Positions 37,020 through 48,059 of a DNA stretch of 64,000 bases are shown here, in pieces (position 1 is the stretch's first letter; each line of letters begins with the position of its first letter). Made by a program: the position numbers and the translations under genes. Source of the DNA: Zhengitettix transpicula. Taxonomy: Eukaryota > Arthropoda > Insecta > Orthoptera > Tetrigidae. The notes beneath the pieces are model-generated. The model was not told where the DNA came from. It made no database searches and saw only the letters and a list, made by a program, of their open reading frames with translations. The stretch lies in contig CM073591.1 of NCBI GenBank assembly GCA_037074705.1, positions 72,770,532-72,834,531 on the forward strand, read 5' to 3'.

Positions 37020-37275
37020 CTGCGATGTGCAATGACGTAACGGGCCGTACTCGACCGTAGGGAAATGTTCAGGAGACGGGACTGTCGCGTCAAACTGTTC
37101 CCGTGGAAATGTCAGTTCGCTTCCTTTTCGGTCTGTGAGTCTCCTTCCCGACGCTCAAACTACTCATTACAAACTCCGGGAGCGCTTTCTTTGCATATTT
37201 GTGCCTCATTTTTCAGGGCATAAATAGTAGCCTCGTCCCGCCTCCAGACGTCATAAAGAGGGAGCTGCCGAGTCC
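37020..37275 (+). promoter_or_regulatory. candidate promoter and noncoding first exon of the Hox3/zen gene
   Basis: A GC-rich block stands out from AT-rich flanks. It contains an octamer-like TTTGCATATTTG near 37191, a TATA-like CATAAATAG starting near 37219, a CRE-like GACGTCAT about 28 bases later where transcription might begin, and a consensus donor GTAAGT at 37276. Splicing that donor to the acceptor at 39339 would give a short untranslated exon and a ~2.06 kb first intron. All elements are seen directly. Their use as a promoter is an inference without transcript support. Confidence 0.4.
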
Positions 37276-38645
37276 GTAAGTAAGGCACGTGATTACGGGG
37301 TTCCCGGAACATTCGTAAACAGAGACCGAACATTAGAATTTACAATAGGAAACGCTTCAAAATTACCATAAGCCGCTCGCTTCTTTGACACTATAAGATA
37401 TATTTACGTGTCTCTTTAATAACCAACTTTTAATTATTTCTTATTTTACAGTAATTCATTAGATTTTGTATCATAATATAGAATCGACTGTCATGTTATA
37501 CGACCGTTCTCTAGGAGAAATTATATTAAATTAAATTAATTAAAAATATTATTAATTAACACTTTCATGAAAGTAGCAGCATCATACATCATTTGAAATT
37601 ATAATAATATTCAGAGCTAACCCTTCAAAATTCGAACGCTTTAGTACAATTATATAAAAAGAGGATATATGATAAAAGGGCAATCGTTTACTTCACTTGC
37701 TTTATAGTTATTAAAAAATTTAGTTATTTAAAATAACTTTGAAAAAAAAATATTTGTAAAACTTGGATATATATGTAAGATAAATCAAGTTTTTATACGG
37801 AAAATAAATTGTTAAATGCAATTACCGATTATGTGTTTCATAATAAGATTGTCAATTAATCTTATCTGTGTTCGACACAAATTTTATGGTAGACAACTCT
37901 GAGACGACATTAGCTACTACGTTTATGAGCGTGATCACCATACCGGTCGTTAATGGAAGTTAGGGGTTAAGCAATTAGAAACCACTGCTTCGTCACAGCC
38001 AATGGTCAATGGCCAAGCACCAATCAAAAGAAACCACGTTCATGGTTGGTGATAGCGGTCGGTTCAAAACATGACAGTCTGTCACGCAGTACAGAGAAAA
38101 GTCATAAGCACGGAAACGTCTTAATTTAAATTGTATAAAGATAACAAAACCATAATCATATTTTAATAAATTCCGTATCTTCAAATGAAATGTAATATTG
38201 ATATCGAAAAATACATAAAATTATAATGAGTAAACTGTACTTATAAAAAACACTTTAATACCAGAAATTTTTCTTATTTAAACATAGAAAAATAATTTAT
38301 TTTCCATAACTACATGTCGTCACGCGTGATTTTACTGTTCAGATAAAAAATAATTCCATGATTTTCCGAAACTGCATTATATAGAATTTTTAGTTATAAA
38401 ACGTAGAACGAGAATGAATCTCGTGTTGCAAAATTCATAATTCTTAAGTTACTAGTATTCTAAGAATATAAGTAGTTTTATGACTCAAAGCAGTTTATGT
38501 TAGTAACAAAAATTAATTGTACGTTTCGTTCTCTTTTACAACCTGAAGTTGGACTGATTTTAATTATTTTGTATATAATTAATTGAAACTTGCCGCTAAA
38601 TTTTAAGTTATGATTTACTTACAAAATTATTAAAATTTGTCAAAC

Positions 38646-38673
38646 CTGAAGAGGTCCTATAACAGAACGAAAC
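38646..38673 (+). ncRNA. hammerhead-like motif, plus strand
   Basis: CTGAAGA (38646-38652), a stem-loop GGTCCTATAACAGAAC with imperfect pairing, then GAAAC (38669-38673) and GTCGTG. The core positions match the hammerhead consensus. Confidence 0.5.
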
Positions 38674-39259
38674 GTCGTGAAAGGATTTTTTTGTGGTAAC
38701 GAATTTTATAATTTTCTGGCTAAAGTCCGTATATTTTTATTCATATAATATTAATTGTCAGATATTTTTTGAACGTTATTTTAGGAATTTTTTAAAACCT
38801 GATTAGTTCGAGAGATGTTCTAATCCTAACTGTTCAGCTATTTTGGGGACTCTAAACACTGATGGTCCTAAAGATGTGACAAGGCAACAAGGAAATGGGC
38901 ACGAAATAGGGAGACTGCACATATCAAGATTGGGAGTGGTGAATCCAATGAATGTAGTTTGATTTCCAACATTATTCAAACTGGGGCGGAGTTCTCATCC
39001 AAGCTCGTTTCGGACATCGGTTCATGTAATTCTTTGTGACGAAGATTCGTCTCATAATTGAGCATTGAAAAAGCACGTTATTAATTTCTGCCCTGAACGG
39101 TGTTGGAGTTTGTTGGATAGTTTAGTTGCCACAGTCAGTAAATGTTATTTTGTGCTATATTATAAATTTAAAATTTGAATGATTTTGAGAAATAGGGTCT
39201 GAAGTGACAGTTGTCCCACTTTAACTTATGTGGTGGAATACCTACAGAGTTATGGTTTC

Positions 39260-39260
<1 letters not shown>

Positions 39261-39301
<41 letters not shown>
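39261..39301. repeat. (TA)n microsatellite next to the exon acceptor
   Basis: An uninterrupted TA run of about 40 bases ends only ~38 bases upstream of the acceptor at 39339, in the zone where branch point and pyrimidine tract lie. Confidence 0.95.
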
Positions 39302-39304
<3 letters not shown>

Positions 39305-39339
39305 GCCACTTAGGGCTTTAACACTTTACCTGTTTCCAG

Positions 39340-39936
39340 AAGTAGCCGAGTGAGAGGAGTAGGGGAAGGAGAGGAGGCAATAACCAATAGCAGGGGCTTG
39401 TCACGTCAGCATGTCAACAACAACCAGCAGCAGCACGGTGGCTGAAAACAGTGGCAAGATCGGCAGTGATAACGGCAGTCTCAGCCCGAACACAACGTGC
39501 AGCAGTGGCTGCGAGGACGACGAGGTGATGACTCCGAAGGCACACGACGACGATGCCCAGCTCAAGGTGGAGCCCACGGGAGGCGACGCCGACCTGCCGC
39601 CGCCTCCACCACCCTACGCAGCGTACTACGACGCTCCGCAGCAGCTCCAGCAGTCCTACGACCAGCAGTACTCCGCGTATCTGCAACAGCAGCAACAGTA
39701 CGACCAGGGCTACGTGGAGCCTGCACAGCAGATGGTCAAGGGTGCCGCGGAGTTTGTCATCGTAGGGGGAAACGGCGCAGAGGAGGACATCGACGCTGCA
39801 GCCTTCCAGTACAAGGCGCAGGGCTTCTCCTGGCACACGGGGGTGGAAGATCCAAACTCCAACAAACTTCTGGCCGTACTCACCTACGCGGACGTACAGG
39901 GTGGGGCGTCGCCTCTACCCTCAGCCGTCAACGCTG
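39340..39936 (+). CDS. zen: Hox3/zerknullt-like gene, first coding exon (CDS 39411-39936)
   Basis: This exon encodes the N-terminal 175 residues of the predicted Hox3-class transcription factor. A good acceptor (pyrimidine tract then TTTCCAG, AG at 39338-39339) opens the exon. The ATG at 39411 is the first in frame after an in-frame TAA at 39381, which supports this start. The exon ends ...AACGCT G at 39936 before the donor GTGAGT, leaving one base of a split codon (phase 1). The product is low complexity: a Ser/Thr-rich start, an acidic stretch (DEVMTPKAHDDDAQLKVEP), a six-proline run, then a Gln/Tyr-rich segment at about residues 75-105. I see no YPWM hexapeptide, which many insect Zen proteins also lack. 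GC content is far above the surroundings. Assignment to the homeobox exon rests on strand, phase and neighbourhood, not on recognised homology of this exon. The reading frame runs only 10 codons past the donor before a stop. Confidence 0.75.
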
Positions 39937-39984
39937 GTGAGTCATTATTCACACCTTACCGTTCGTAGTTGAATCACTTATTCC

Positions 39985-42245
39985 AACAACAAAAAATATG
40001 GTGCAGTCAAAACCAGCAATTTTGAGATTTTAAATTTAAGCCAAAAAATCACAAATGTATTCCTGGTTTGAACAGCAAAAGAATCTCAAGACATTTCAAC
40101 TGTCTCAATACGCAATAGCTATTTAGTTTCATCTGGTAATATTTTACGTAGTTAGCCTCATTTAAGTTACATATAAGCTATGTAGACGTAAATATCATTG
40201 TAAAAAATATGGAAAGTATCCATGTCTTCCTTAAATGGTTATTATGACAAACTGTAAAAAATTCGGCTGCAACCAACATCAATAAACGAACTGAATTCAA
40301 ATATTAATCAAGGCATTGTAAGCGTAGAACTCGTTACGTAATAAACTATAATATACTATATATTATAATATACTAGATATTATAGCCAGGCCATATAATT
40401 AAGGAATATAAATGAAACATTCGTCGTAATGCAATTTAACTGGTCATATATTCTTACATTGTACACAATGACACTCTAAGCAATATTTTAAAATATAATC
40501 TGTCCTCTCCGTTTCACATTAATAGGGAGCTAAATTAATATCCTTGTGAAGATAATAGAATAATTAGGTGTCACAACAATTCCTAAAAAGTCAAGAAAAC
40601 GAAGACTGACATAATTTCTATTTTAAAAAATAAACATAAATTCACACATCATGTCTCATGAATGTAAAATGTGCTGTTCTTGCAAATTTTTATACTTAAC
40701 TTTCGAAAGTTGATTTCAAGTAGAAGATTCAAGAATCTAAGTACTTTTATTCCCCAAAATAATTTATAATACCTAATTGCAATCCCCATTCTATATAGAA
40801 AATGAATGTAATCAATATTTTGCAGTATTAGCTGAGTTTATAATAAATACTTAAAAATTCTAGATTTTATTATCAAAATCGATGACGTCAAACGAATCTA
40901 AAATGGAATATTTGTATATGTTTCGGCTATGAGGCACTCGTATCTTATATATAAAGGTCCAAAATTACTCTCCGGGATACAGTACTCTTTCTGCAGTTTC
41001 TTTTCCCTAAATTGAAAATAAATAGAAAAAGTCTGACGTCCTCATGAATAGAAAAGAACGAATTGAACAGAGTAATCAGTAGCCATTTTGCCTAAATTTT
41101 AATTAACACTTGAATTCCCGAACAGCCTGGGCATAGGTAGCATAAAGTTAGTCTAAAATATTTAATTTAAAAATACGCAAAATCTGTGGAGGTTAATGTT
41201 TCGTCACACAAAAATAAATTTCTCAATCTATGTGGCATGTAGTTTACATATTTTTGGGTCTCTAATACAGTTTCACGTTTCGGTCTCACATGACCATTAT
41301 GTCAAAATTATTTTCTGATCACAGTTGTATTTTCATTTTTATTGGTAGCCTTTAGTGTTCTGTGAGACCACTCAATAGTCAATACACCTGTTAATTTACG
41401 ATTTAATAAATTATGTTTAATATGTTCCTTCCGAAATTTTACAACGGTTGTAGCATTCTTAACATGAACCAATGAATTACGTTTACCTATATGCTATCAT
41501 GATTATTTTGGTATTTGTAAAATATATTAGCGATATTCGCCAGTAATTTATATCATTTCCATTTATTTAGAAACATAAAACCATGACAATATTCAGATTA
41601 TGTTAATATATTTTGAATAATTTGTAATTTTACAAAAGATTAAATATGTTTATTTGTAATTCTAACAAAATTTACAGTATCTCAAGAAACAATTGCATGA
41701 ATTCAATTTTTCAGAATAAAGTCAAGACATTTCTATAACATGTATAAAATAATATCCTTATGAACAGGTGAAATAATTAATACGTTTTTCGTATTTTATT
41801 CGTCTTTACCCAAGTCTTTAACTCATCATGAATATATTTATGGCCGTTAATAATTGTTGTTGGCTTTAAGTTTCCATTAAACAGTTACGCTATTTAGGAC
41901 AATGTAATCGGAGGTCTTCTTCATTAATTACCACTGATATATAAAATACTGACTGAGATGGTACTTGAAAAATTTCATTTTGACCATTTTCATTGTTAAA
42001 ACAGGATAAACGATTCACTTCCCACTTTTTCATATAATATTTAATTTTGAAGAAATGTATAATATATATAAAATATTATGAAAACCTCCTATTATACTAT
42101 ACTGCACGACATAAATTCCAAATTTGACTCCATGTGAGGATGACCTAACTAAAAAAAAAGGTTATCTTAAGCGGTTGCGCAGGATCCGTGACAAAAAAAA
42201 AATATACCCATGGTAAAAGCGTTTGTTAATTAATTCTATAATCTA
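39985..42245. other. AT-rich intron DNA, no gene seen
   Basis: No repeat family member except a decayed hammerhead-like motif on the minus strand at 41277-41310 (GGTC-ATGTGA-GACC hairpin followed by GAAACGTG, first core half lost). Confidence 0.45.
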
Positions 42246-42249
42246 TAAT

Positions 42250-42430
42250 CATGGGAAAGCTTGGAGAACGATAAAACAGGGACGACATATAACATAATCA
42301 ACGAAAAATGGTTGACTCAGAGAATCAAACGATTCTGTTATTTCATTTGTTTTCCTGTCGAGTTTTGAAGTTCTAGAATGGTTAGATTCCATTAGTATTA
42401 GGATTCCTTCCGCACTTCATTCCAAAATGA
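42250..42430 (+). repeat. R2 direct repeat, copy 1
   Basis: From CATGGGAAAGCTTGGAG to TCCAAAATGA, about 181 bases, matching 43501-43690 along its whole length (GACTCAGAGAATCAAACGAT, TTCTAGAATGGTTAG, AGGATTCCTTCCGCA shared). Confidence 0.92.
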
Positions 42431-43500
42431 CTCTTCTCGTAACTACGATTGTTTAATGAGCGTTTTCAATATATAGTCTATTCATGGGCAAATGTTTTAT
42501 CCAATTTTTGTTATCAATAAATTTTATACAATTTATTATATAAAGTTTAACATTTGTATCATGATTCCTACATTAATATTGCAATAACAAATGTAAGAAT
42601 TATAATTAATGACGCCACAACGTTTTGACATTTCAATACTTTTATTTATTTTTGATTACATTACACACATTACACACATTTCATGAAGCCAGTATTAATT
42701 GTAGAAAATAATCGTTTGTCTGTGGTTTCGATAAGTTCTTCCTGATAGGAAACTAGGGTATGAAGATAAAACCAAGCACGCTTTTTCCACTGAAAAAAAA
42801 ATTCTTAAAATTACCGCATAGCTTCCTTTTACGGCCGTTCAGATGGTGAAGGAATAAATATTTTCTCATATGTTACGTTTGGTACCTTAAAATAAAGAAA
42901 TCGTTTCAGAATAAAGCTTTAGTCCGAATCCAATGATAAACGGGTTTTAAGCTATCGAGGAATTTGTTATATCCAGATAGTTATATGTAATAGTAAACTT
43001 CAGCAACAAAACTTTACCAACATATTTCCACAAAAATTCATGTTGCATATTAAATCCCCTACACTGGTAATGATGATTTTATGGAGACGTTTCGCATCGA
43101 AATGTTTTGGGGTAATCGAGTCGAGTCGAACTTCACCCACTTCGGACTGTTGCCGCCTACCTGTTCTTTTCTCTGATGGGAGAAGCTATTCCTACAACCT
43201 GCAGGTATAAATAATGGAGCAAGTGTGTCCAGATTCCCACGCAGCAACGAAAAGAACTGTTGGTCGCGCTTTTATCCCGTCGAGGTAGCAACATTCTCAC
43301 GACTGGGAATACAAACATCAACGTATATCGCAGATTTGTGAAATTTTGGATATAAAATATAATTATCGAATTCAATCTGAATCAAGTGCTACACAACTGA
43401 AATACCTAAGCGAAGGGTGTCCAGAATTTCAAATGAAAATAACTATTTATAGGGCACGATGAAGTGATTGACAGGCTAAAGATAGGCTTTCGGACTAAAT
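42431..43500. other. intron DNA between the R2 copies
   Basis: Mixed composition, GC-richer around 43060-43330. No recognisable feature. Confidence 0.35.
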
Positions 43501-43690
43501 CATGGGAAAGATTGGAGAGCGATAAAACAGCAACGACATATAACGTATTCAACGAAAAAATGATTGACTCAGAGAATCAAACGATTTCTGTTATTTCATC
43601 TGTTTTCTTGTCGAGTTTTTCAGTTCTAGAATGGTTAGTTTCCATTAGCATTAGGATTAGGATTCCTTCCGCAATTAATTTCCAAAATGA
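43501..43690 (+). repeat. R2 direct repeat, copy 2
   Basis: The second copy, about 190 bases, includes an extra ATTAGG unit (ATTAGGATTAGG). An 81-codon frame crosses it but is frame-broken in copy 1, so coding is unlikely. Confidence 0.92.
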
Positions 43691-43817
43691 TTTCGGAAAA
43701 CCAGAGTAAACCAAAGCCATTCTCCAATTCGTTACCGAAAAATTCAGCGACTCGAACTCTTTGTCTGACCCAGGATTTATATCCTAAGAATTTTTAAAAA
43801 TAAAATAAATGCAAAAA

Positions 43818-43819
<2 letters not shown>

Positions 43820-43851
<32 letters not shown>
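43820..43851. repeat. (TA)n microsatellite
   Basis: TA run of about 30 bases after AAAAAAGATATA. Confidence 0.93.
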
Positions 43852-43852
<1 letters not shown>

Positions 43853-43969
43853 CATTCACACTTTAAATGAAAATAATTCTCCTTATAAAAGAGCACAGTA
43901 GAAATCTATTAAAGTTATTTACGTTGGGCAAACAAGTGATATAGTAACGAAATGACAATATTTTGAGAG

Positions 43970-44195
43970 TTACAGGCTACATGAGGGTAATCCACATGGT
44001 GGAAATTCCCCTTTAATAGCATAGGAAGGGATTTAAACCGGGAGATGCAGAAGGTAACCAAGGGTTAACTAGGGTTTAAGGATCGTTGCAGGACAAAACC
44101 TAATAAACATGCATAAGATAGATCGGGAATTTGGTACTTATCCGACGCCCTTCCGATGGCGGGAGATGGGTTTAGGAGGCAGCTGGCCGATTTAA
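43970..44195 (+). repeat. dispersed repeat R1, internally deleted copy
   Basis: Starts TACAGGCTACATGAGGGTAA and TCCACATGGTGG, keeps ATTCCCCTTTAATAGC and CGACGCCCTTCCGATGGCGGG, and ends GGTTTAGGAGGCAGCTGGC. The GATCCTACCCGGCATTCGCC part and the segment between GGCGGGAGATGGG and the TTTAGGAGGC end are deleted. Confidence 0.88.
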
Positions 44196-44199
44196 TTTT

Positions 44200-46325
44200 T
44201 TCTACTTATATGTCAATGTCTGAAATGACTCGACAGTAACTTGTAATAGAATAATTTAATTTATCAATTTGGAAGCAGAGTTGCGTCAGAACTATTTATG
44301 AACTTCAAAACAACGGTCCTCTTTCACTGTGCTTGTCATTTGTTCTAAACTGTGCAACCTAGAAGCCAAAATATAATAATATTCATTATAATAAAAATTT
44401 ATCTGACACTTTTACTAGAAAATTTTTCAACCATTATTTTTCTTTTAAATTGATTGTTTCGAAAGCAAGAATAGAATATTTACAATAAAATATCAGAATA
44501 TCCACTAAAATATTACTCTGAAAATTAAAAATGAATCTATGACGTAGCCTAATCTAGAATTACAGATCAAAAGCTGAATTTAAATTAGCGGCTTGGCAGT
44601 CTGAGACTATAGTTCTACAGTTATTTACAGAAAATTAATTTAATGAAAAAATATTCTCCAATACTTTAATTTTTTAAGGATTCAGAAGAAAATGTACCAT
44701 GGTCATGAAGACTAATTATTATTGTGTCAAATGCTTTTCGAACTCAACATTTGTGTCTACGTATGGTCTGTTAGTTGGAACAGGGAAATTGTGTGAACAA
44801 GTCTTTTCTCGAAGTTGAAGCAATACTCTAGGAGCTGCTTACGTATTCGAATCTTGTGAAAACAGGCTTCAAACTTTCTCCCATGAATGCCACTGCAGCT
44901 AGTCACGGTGGAAATGCCGATGGAATAAAGTTGTTTACTTGTACAACAGTTATGAATCATTATTTTTTGTGTAGATTTCCTCAACGTACTCAACATACTC
45001 AACATTAAGTACATATTTTAAACATTTAGCAAAATTTATCAAGCTATCAAATATTTTAGAAAAAATTACTATAACTAAGAATTCGAACTAAAATTATCCT
45101 CAGAGCATGATATTACTGTTCAAATTCGTAACGTCTGTTATTGGTTTCACTTCAGCCAAGAATTTTATTTCCACTTCCCTTATGAATTTCTACATGTTCA
45201 AGATTGCTTAAAACTGATACTTGAATAAAATGACGATTTTCTTAACAGGTTCACAGAAATTCAGAAATTTGCTTAATTCTTAATGATTGTATTTCAATAA
45301 TTAGGTGGACGAAGTTGAAACACTAAATTGTAAATAGACGTAATTAAGTAAACAATTGAGTGGATATACTTTCATGGTTCATCACAGAACTATTTCCCTG
45401 TTATTATTTGCATACGTAATTCATTATTTAAAAATTATGTATATAAATTTTCCGAATATTATATTTCCAAGAACATAGACATATCGAAAGATATTACAAC
45501 TAATTAACGCATTCCAATAGAAATAAATAACTACTAACAATCCATTTTCAGAGTTTATAAATACTTAAAAATTTTCTTCAGGATTTGTTATGGCCCAAAT
45601 TTCGTATATGGTAATTATTATATGTTACGTATCTACGAGAATTATACGTTCACTTATATATATATATATTCTGATTTGAATATTTTCTCGAATTGTTTAT
45701 TTGATATATTTCTTCATTTTTGACTATATTAATTTCTTTTGTACGTGTTTCGCGTATTATTCTTATTACTGTGTGTTTTATTTGTTTCTCATTTATATAT
45801 TTTAATACCTCTGTACTTAACAGCTGAATTTTGCTATCTTTGAATGTAATAGAGCTTCGGTTTGTCCTGTTCCCGTCGAATAGGACGAATGGTATCAATA
45901 AATAACAATCGTATCCAGCCAATGGATATTTGATACTACTAAATCTATGACTACAATTTTAAGCTTGTTGAACGTATTGGATACAAATCATATCATTTAA
46001 ATGTATTATTTTACGAACTATTATTGATCTAGGAAATAGAAAAACGCACGTATAAGATTGAGAATAATTATAAAAAGAATTAAAGATTAAAAAATATGTA
46101 ATTTATAATATATAAATAATTTATGTGTAACAAGGCAGCGAAACCTTGCTTCAATTTATTTGCATGGCTTCTGCATAAATTATTAAATCTGAAGATGTCC
46201 AAAAATTGCGCGATAGGTCGGTATATATTTTGTTGTGGTTCTTAACTAATTATTCGATTCGATTCGATTCAATATTTAAAGAATTATCCAGTTAATACAC
46301 AAAATCAGGCGATAAAATAAATATC
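44200..46325. other. AT-rich intron DNA, no gene seen
   Basis: Short random frames only. A (TATAT)n stretch lies at 45655-45669 and a (GATTC) repeat at 46254-46270. Confidence 0.45.
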
Positions 46326-46332
46326 ACACAAC

Positions 46333-46361
46333 GTTTCTGCAATACTTCTTGCTTTCGTCAA
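46333..46361 (-). ncRNA. hammerhead-like motif with compensatory stem changes
   Basis: Minus strand: TTGACGA, AA, hairpin GCAA-GAAGTA-TTGC, A, GAAACGTTGTGTG. Compare the copies at 60-61 kb, where the hairpin is GGAA-CAAGGC-TTCC with the same unpaired A. Two stem positions differ and both sides change together. Confidence 0.5.
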
Positions 46362-46819
46362 CTGATTCAACATTATAAGACTGAATGGAGAAACATGTGG
46401 TATTTTATCACTTAATTTTACTACGTCTTTATGAAATTATTACTGATTTTAAATGTATGAATATAGTAAAATTATGTCATAATAATACTAATTAAATTAC
46501 ATTTGACACATTTCACTGCGTTCATACATTTAGAAGACAGATGAATACTTGGAAGTTATTTAGTTATCAGAAATTCCTTTAGAAAACAGTATTAAAATCA
46601 ATAATAGATATATTTAAGTATGTTTAGAAACAAATCATGTTACTATTTTAAACTACATATAGTTTGTCATAGGCAAGCTTACATTATATGGTTATAAGTA
46701 TGTAGGCATGTGGAAAGTTTCCCGAGTTCCTTTCAGGAAGTATATTTCTATTCTAATTAATTTTCCACAGTCTCGCTATCTGCTGATACTTTATAGAATT
46801 TCTTCGAGTCCGTGGGTTC

Positions 46820-47235
46820 TGTGGAATTAATTAGCATTCATGTGAGTGTTTTCTTGCTGACGTCTCTCGATGAATGGAAGCGGTAGGCCGTCGCAAGAAC
46901 GTGGACGTCCGACACATTATTGGCCAGGCCCTGGTAGGGAAATTTGTCAACTGCATCAATGTCGCCAATCCCTCGCTTTCATCACTAAGATTAAGACATT
47001 GTCCGCAATAGCCATCCCTTCTCGTTTCCGAGTTTGATTAACGAGCCAAGTATTTACCCTTCAGAAGGGGGGGGGGTCATCATTTTAAACACACACACCC
47101 ACTCACACACATGCGCTATCCCACAGTGAACGGACTATCACGTAATGACGGTCCTTACAGATCACGTCGTGCAAGAAGCGAGATCTGGAGGGTGTAAAAC
47201 GAGACCGACGCGTGTGTCATATATCACACGAAATT
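46820..47235. promoter_or_regulatory. GC-richer intronic island, candidate enhancer
   Basis: About 400 bases of raised GC (GGTAGGCCGTCGCAAGAACG, CCAGGCCCTGGTAGG, then a G-run and a CACACACAC stretch). It has no open frame or repeat-family match. A regulatory role is inferred from composition and position in a Hox intron. Confidence 0.3.
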
Positions 47236-47710
47236 AATCTCACCTCTTGGTTCATACATTTTTTCTCTCCAACGATAAAGTATCTTGTCAAACTGCATAA
47301 AATTCCTCAATTACTTACGTGAAAGGAAAATTTTCATATGAAAAACGTTATCCGAAAGTTCAAAACATTTAATTGAGATATTTGGTCGACCCTTAGTAAC
47401 TGAGAAATGAAAAAATCGTAGACTGTTTAATAACCTGTTGGATTGTTAAGGAAAGACATTAGTTTACGAATTTATACAGTATGGTTGTAATAATCTACCG
47501 TATCAAAGTTTTCTCTGATAATGGTGAAATGAAAACACAAATAGGAGTATGGAACCAACTGATAACATTAGTTATCAATAAAAGTCCAATATGAAAAATT
47601 CAGTATCCTGTACTGAGTACATTCTTACGTATCCTCCGAATGCAACATTTAGTAATATAAACCCACAGGTTTCAATCAGTATCAATAAATTATATTAGAA
47701 CTCCATAAAT

Positions 47711-48009
47711 GCCAGCTGCCTCCTAAACTGGTCGAGGCATGGAGAAGGGAATGCTGCGTCCCCACAGCAAACTCCACTCCCGCTATGGGAAGGGCGTGGG
47801 ACAAGTACCCAATGCCCGACCTACCTGATGCAGGTTTTTCTAGGGTTTTCTCTGCATTTCTTTAGGCGAATGCCAGGTAGAATCCTTAAAATATAGCCTG
47901 GGGGCCCTAGTTAACCCTTGGCTACCTTCCTCTACCCTTCCGCATCCCCCTTTCAAATCCCTTCCTATGCTATTAAAGGGGAGTTGCCCAACGTGGATTA
48001 CCCTCATAA

Positions 48010-48010
<1 letters not shown>
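47711..48010 (-). repeat. dispersed repeat R1, minus-strand copy
   Basis: GCCAGCTGCCTCCTAAACTGG, CCCCACAGCAAACTCC, GTGGGACAAGTACCC, CTACCTGATGCAGG and AGGGGAGTTGCCC in the same order as 22841-23155. A (TA)n run of ~42 bases directly abuts its end. Confidence 0.9.

Positions 48011-48053
<43 letters not shown>
48010..48053. repeat. (TA)n microsatellite at R1 end
   Basis: TA run immediately following the R1 copy. Confidence 0.93.
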
Positions 48054-48056
<3 letters not shown>

Positions 48057-48059
48057 AAA

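Larger units (their letters stand above)
37276..39339. other. candidate first (5' UTR) intron or upstream region of the Hox3/zen gene
   Basis: AT-rich, bordered by GTAAGT at 37276 and TTTCCAG ending at 39339. It contains a hammerhead-like motif at 38646-38673 and a long (TA)n run just before the acceptor. Confidence 0.35.

Noticed and set aside
39414..39836. 140-codon minus-strand frame opposite the first coding exon
   Set aside because: Antisense shadow of the GC-rich Hox3 exon; composition is explained by the coding strand.
43464..43709. 81-codon frame over the R2 repeat
   Set aside because: The sister copy at 42250-42430 breaks the frame, so it is not maintained as coding.
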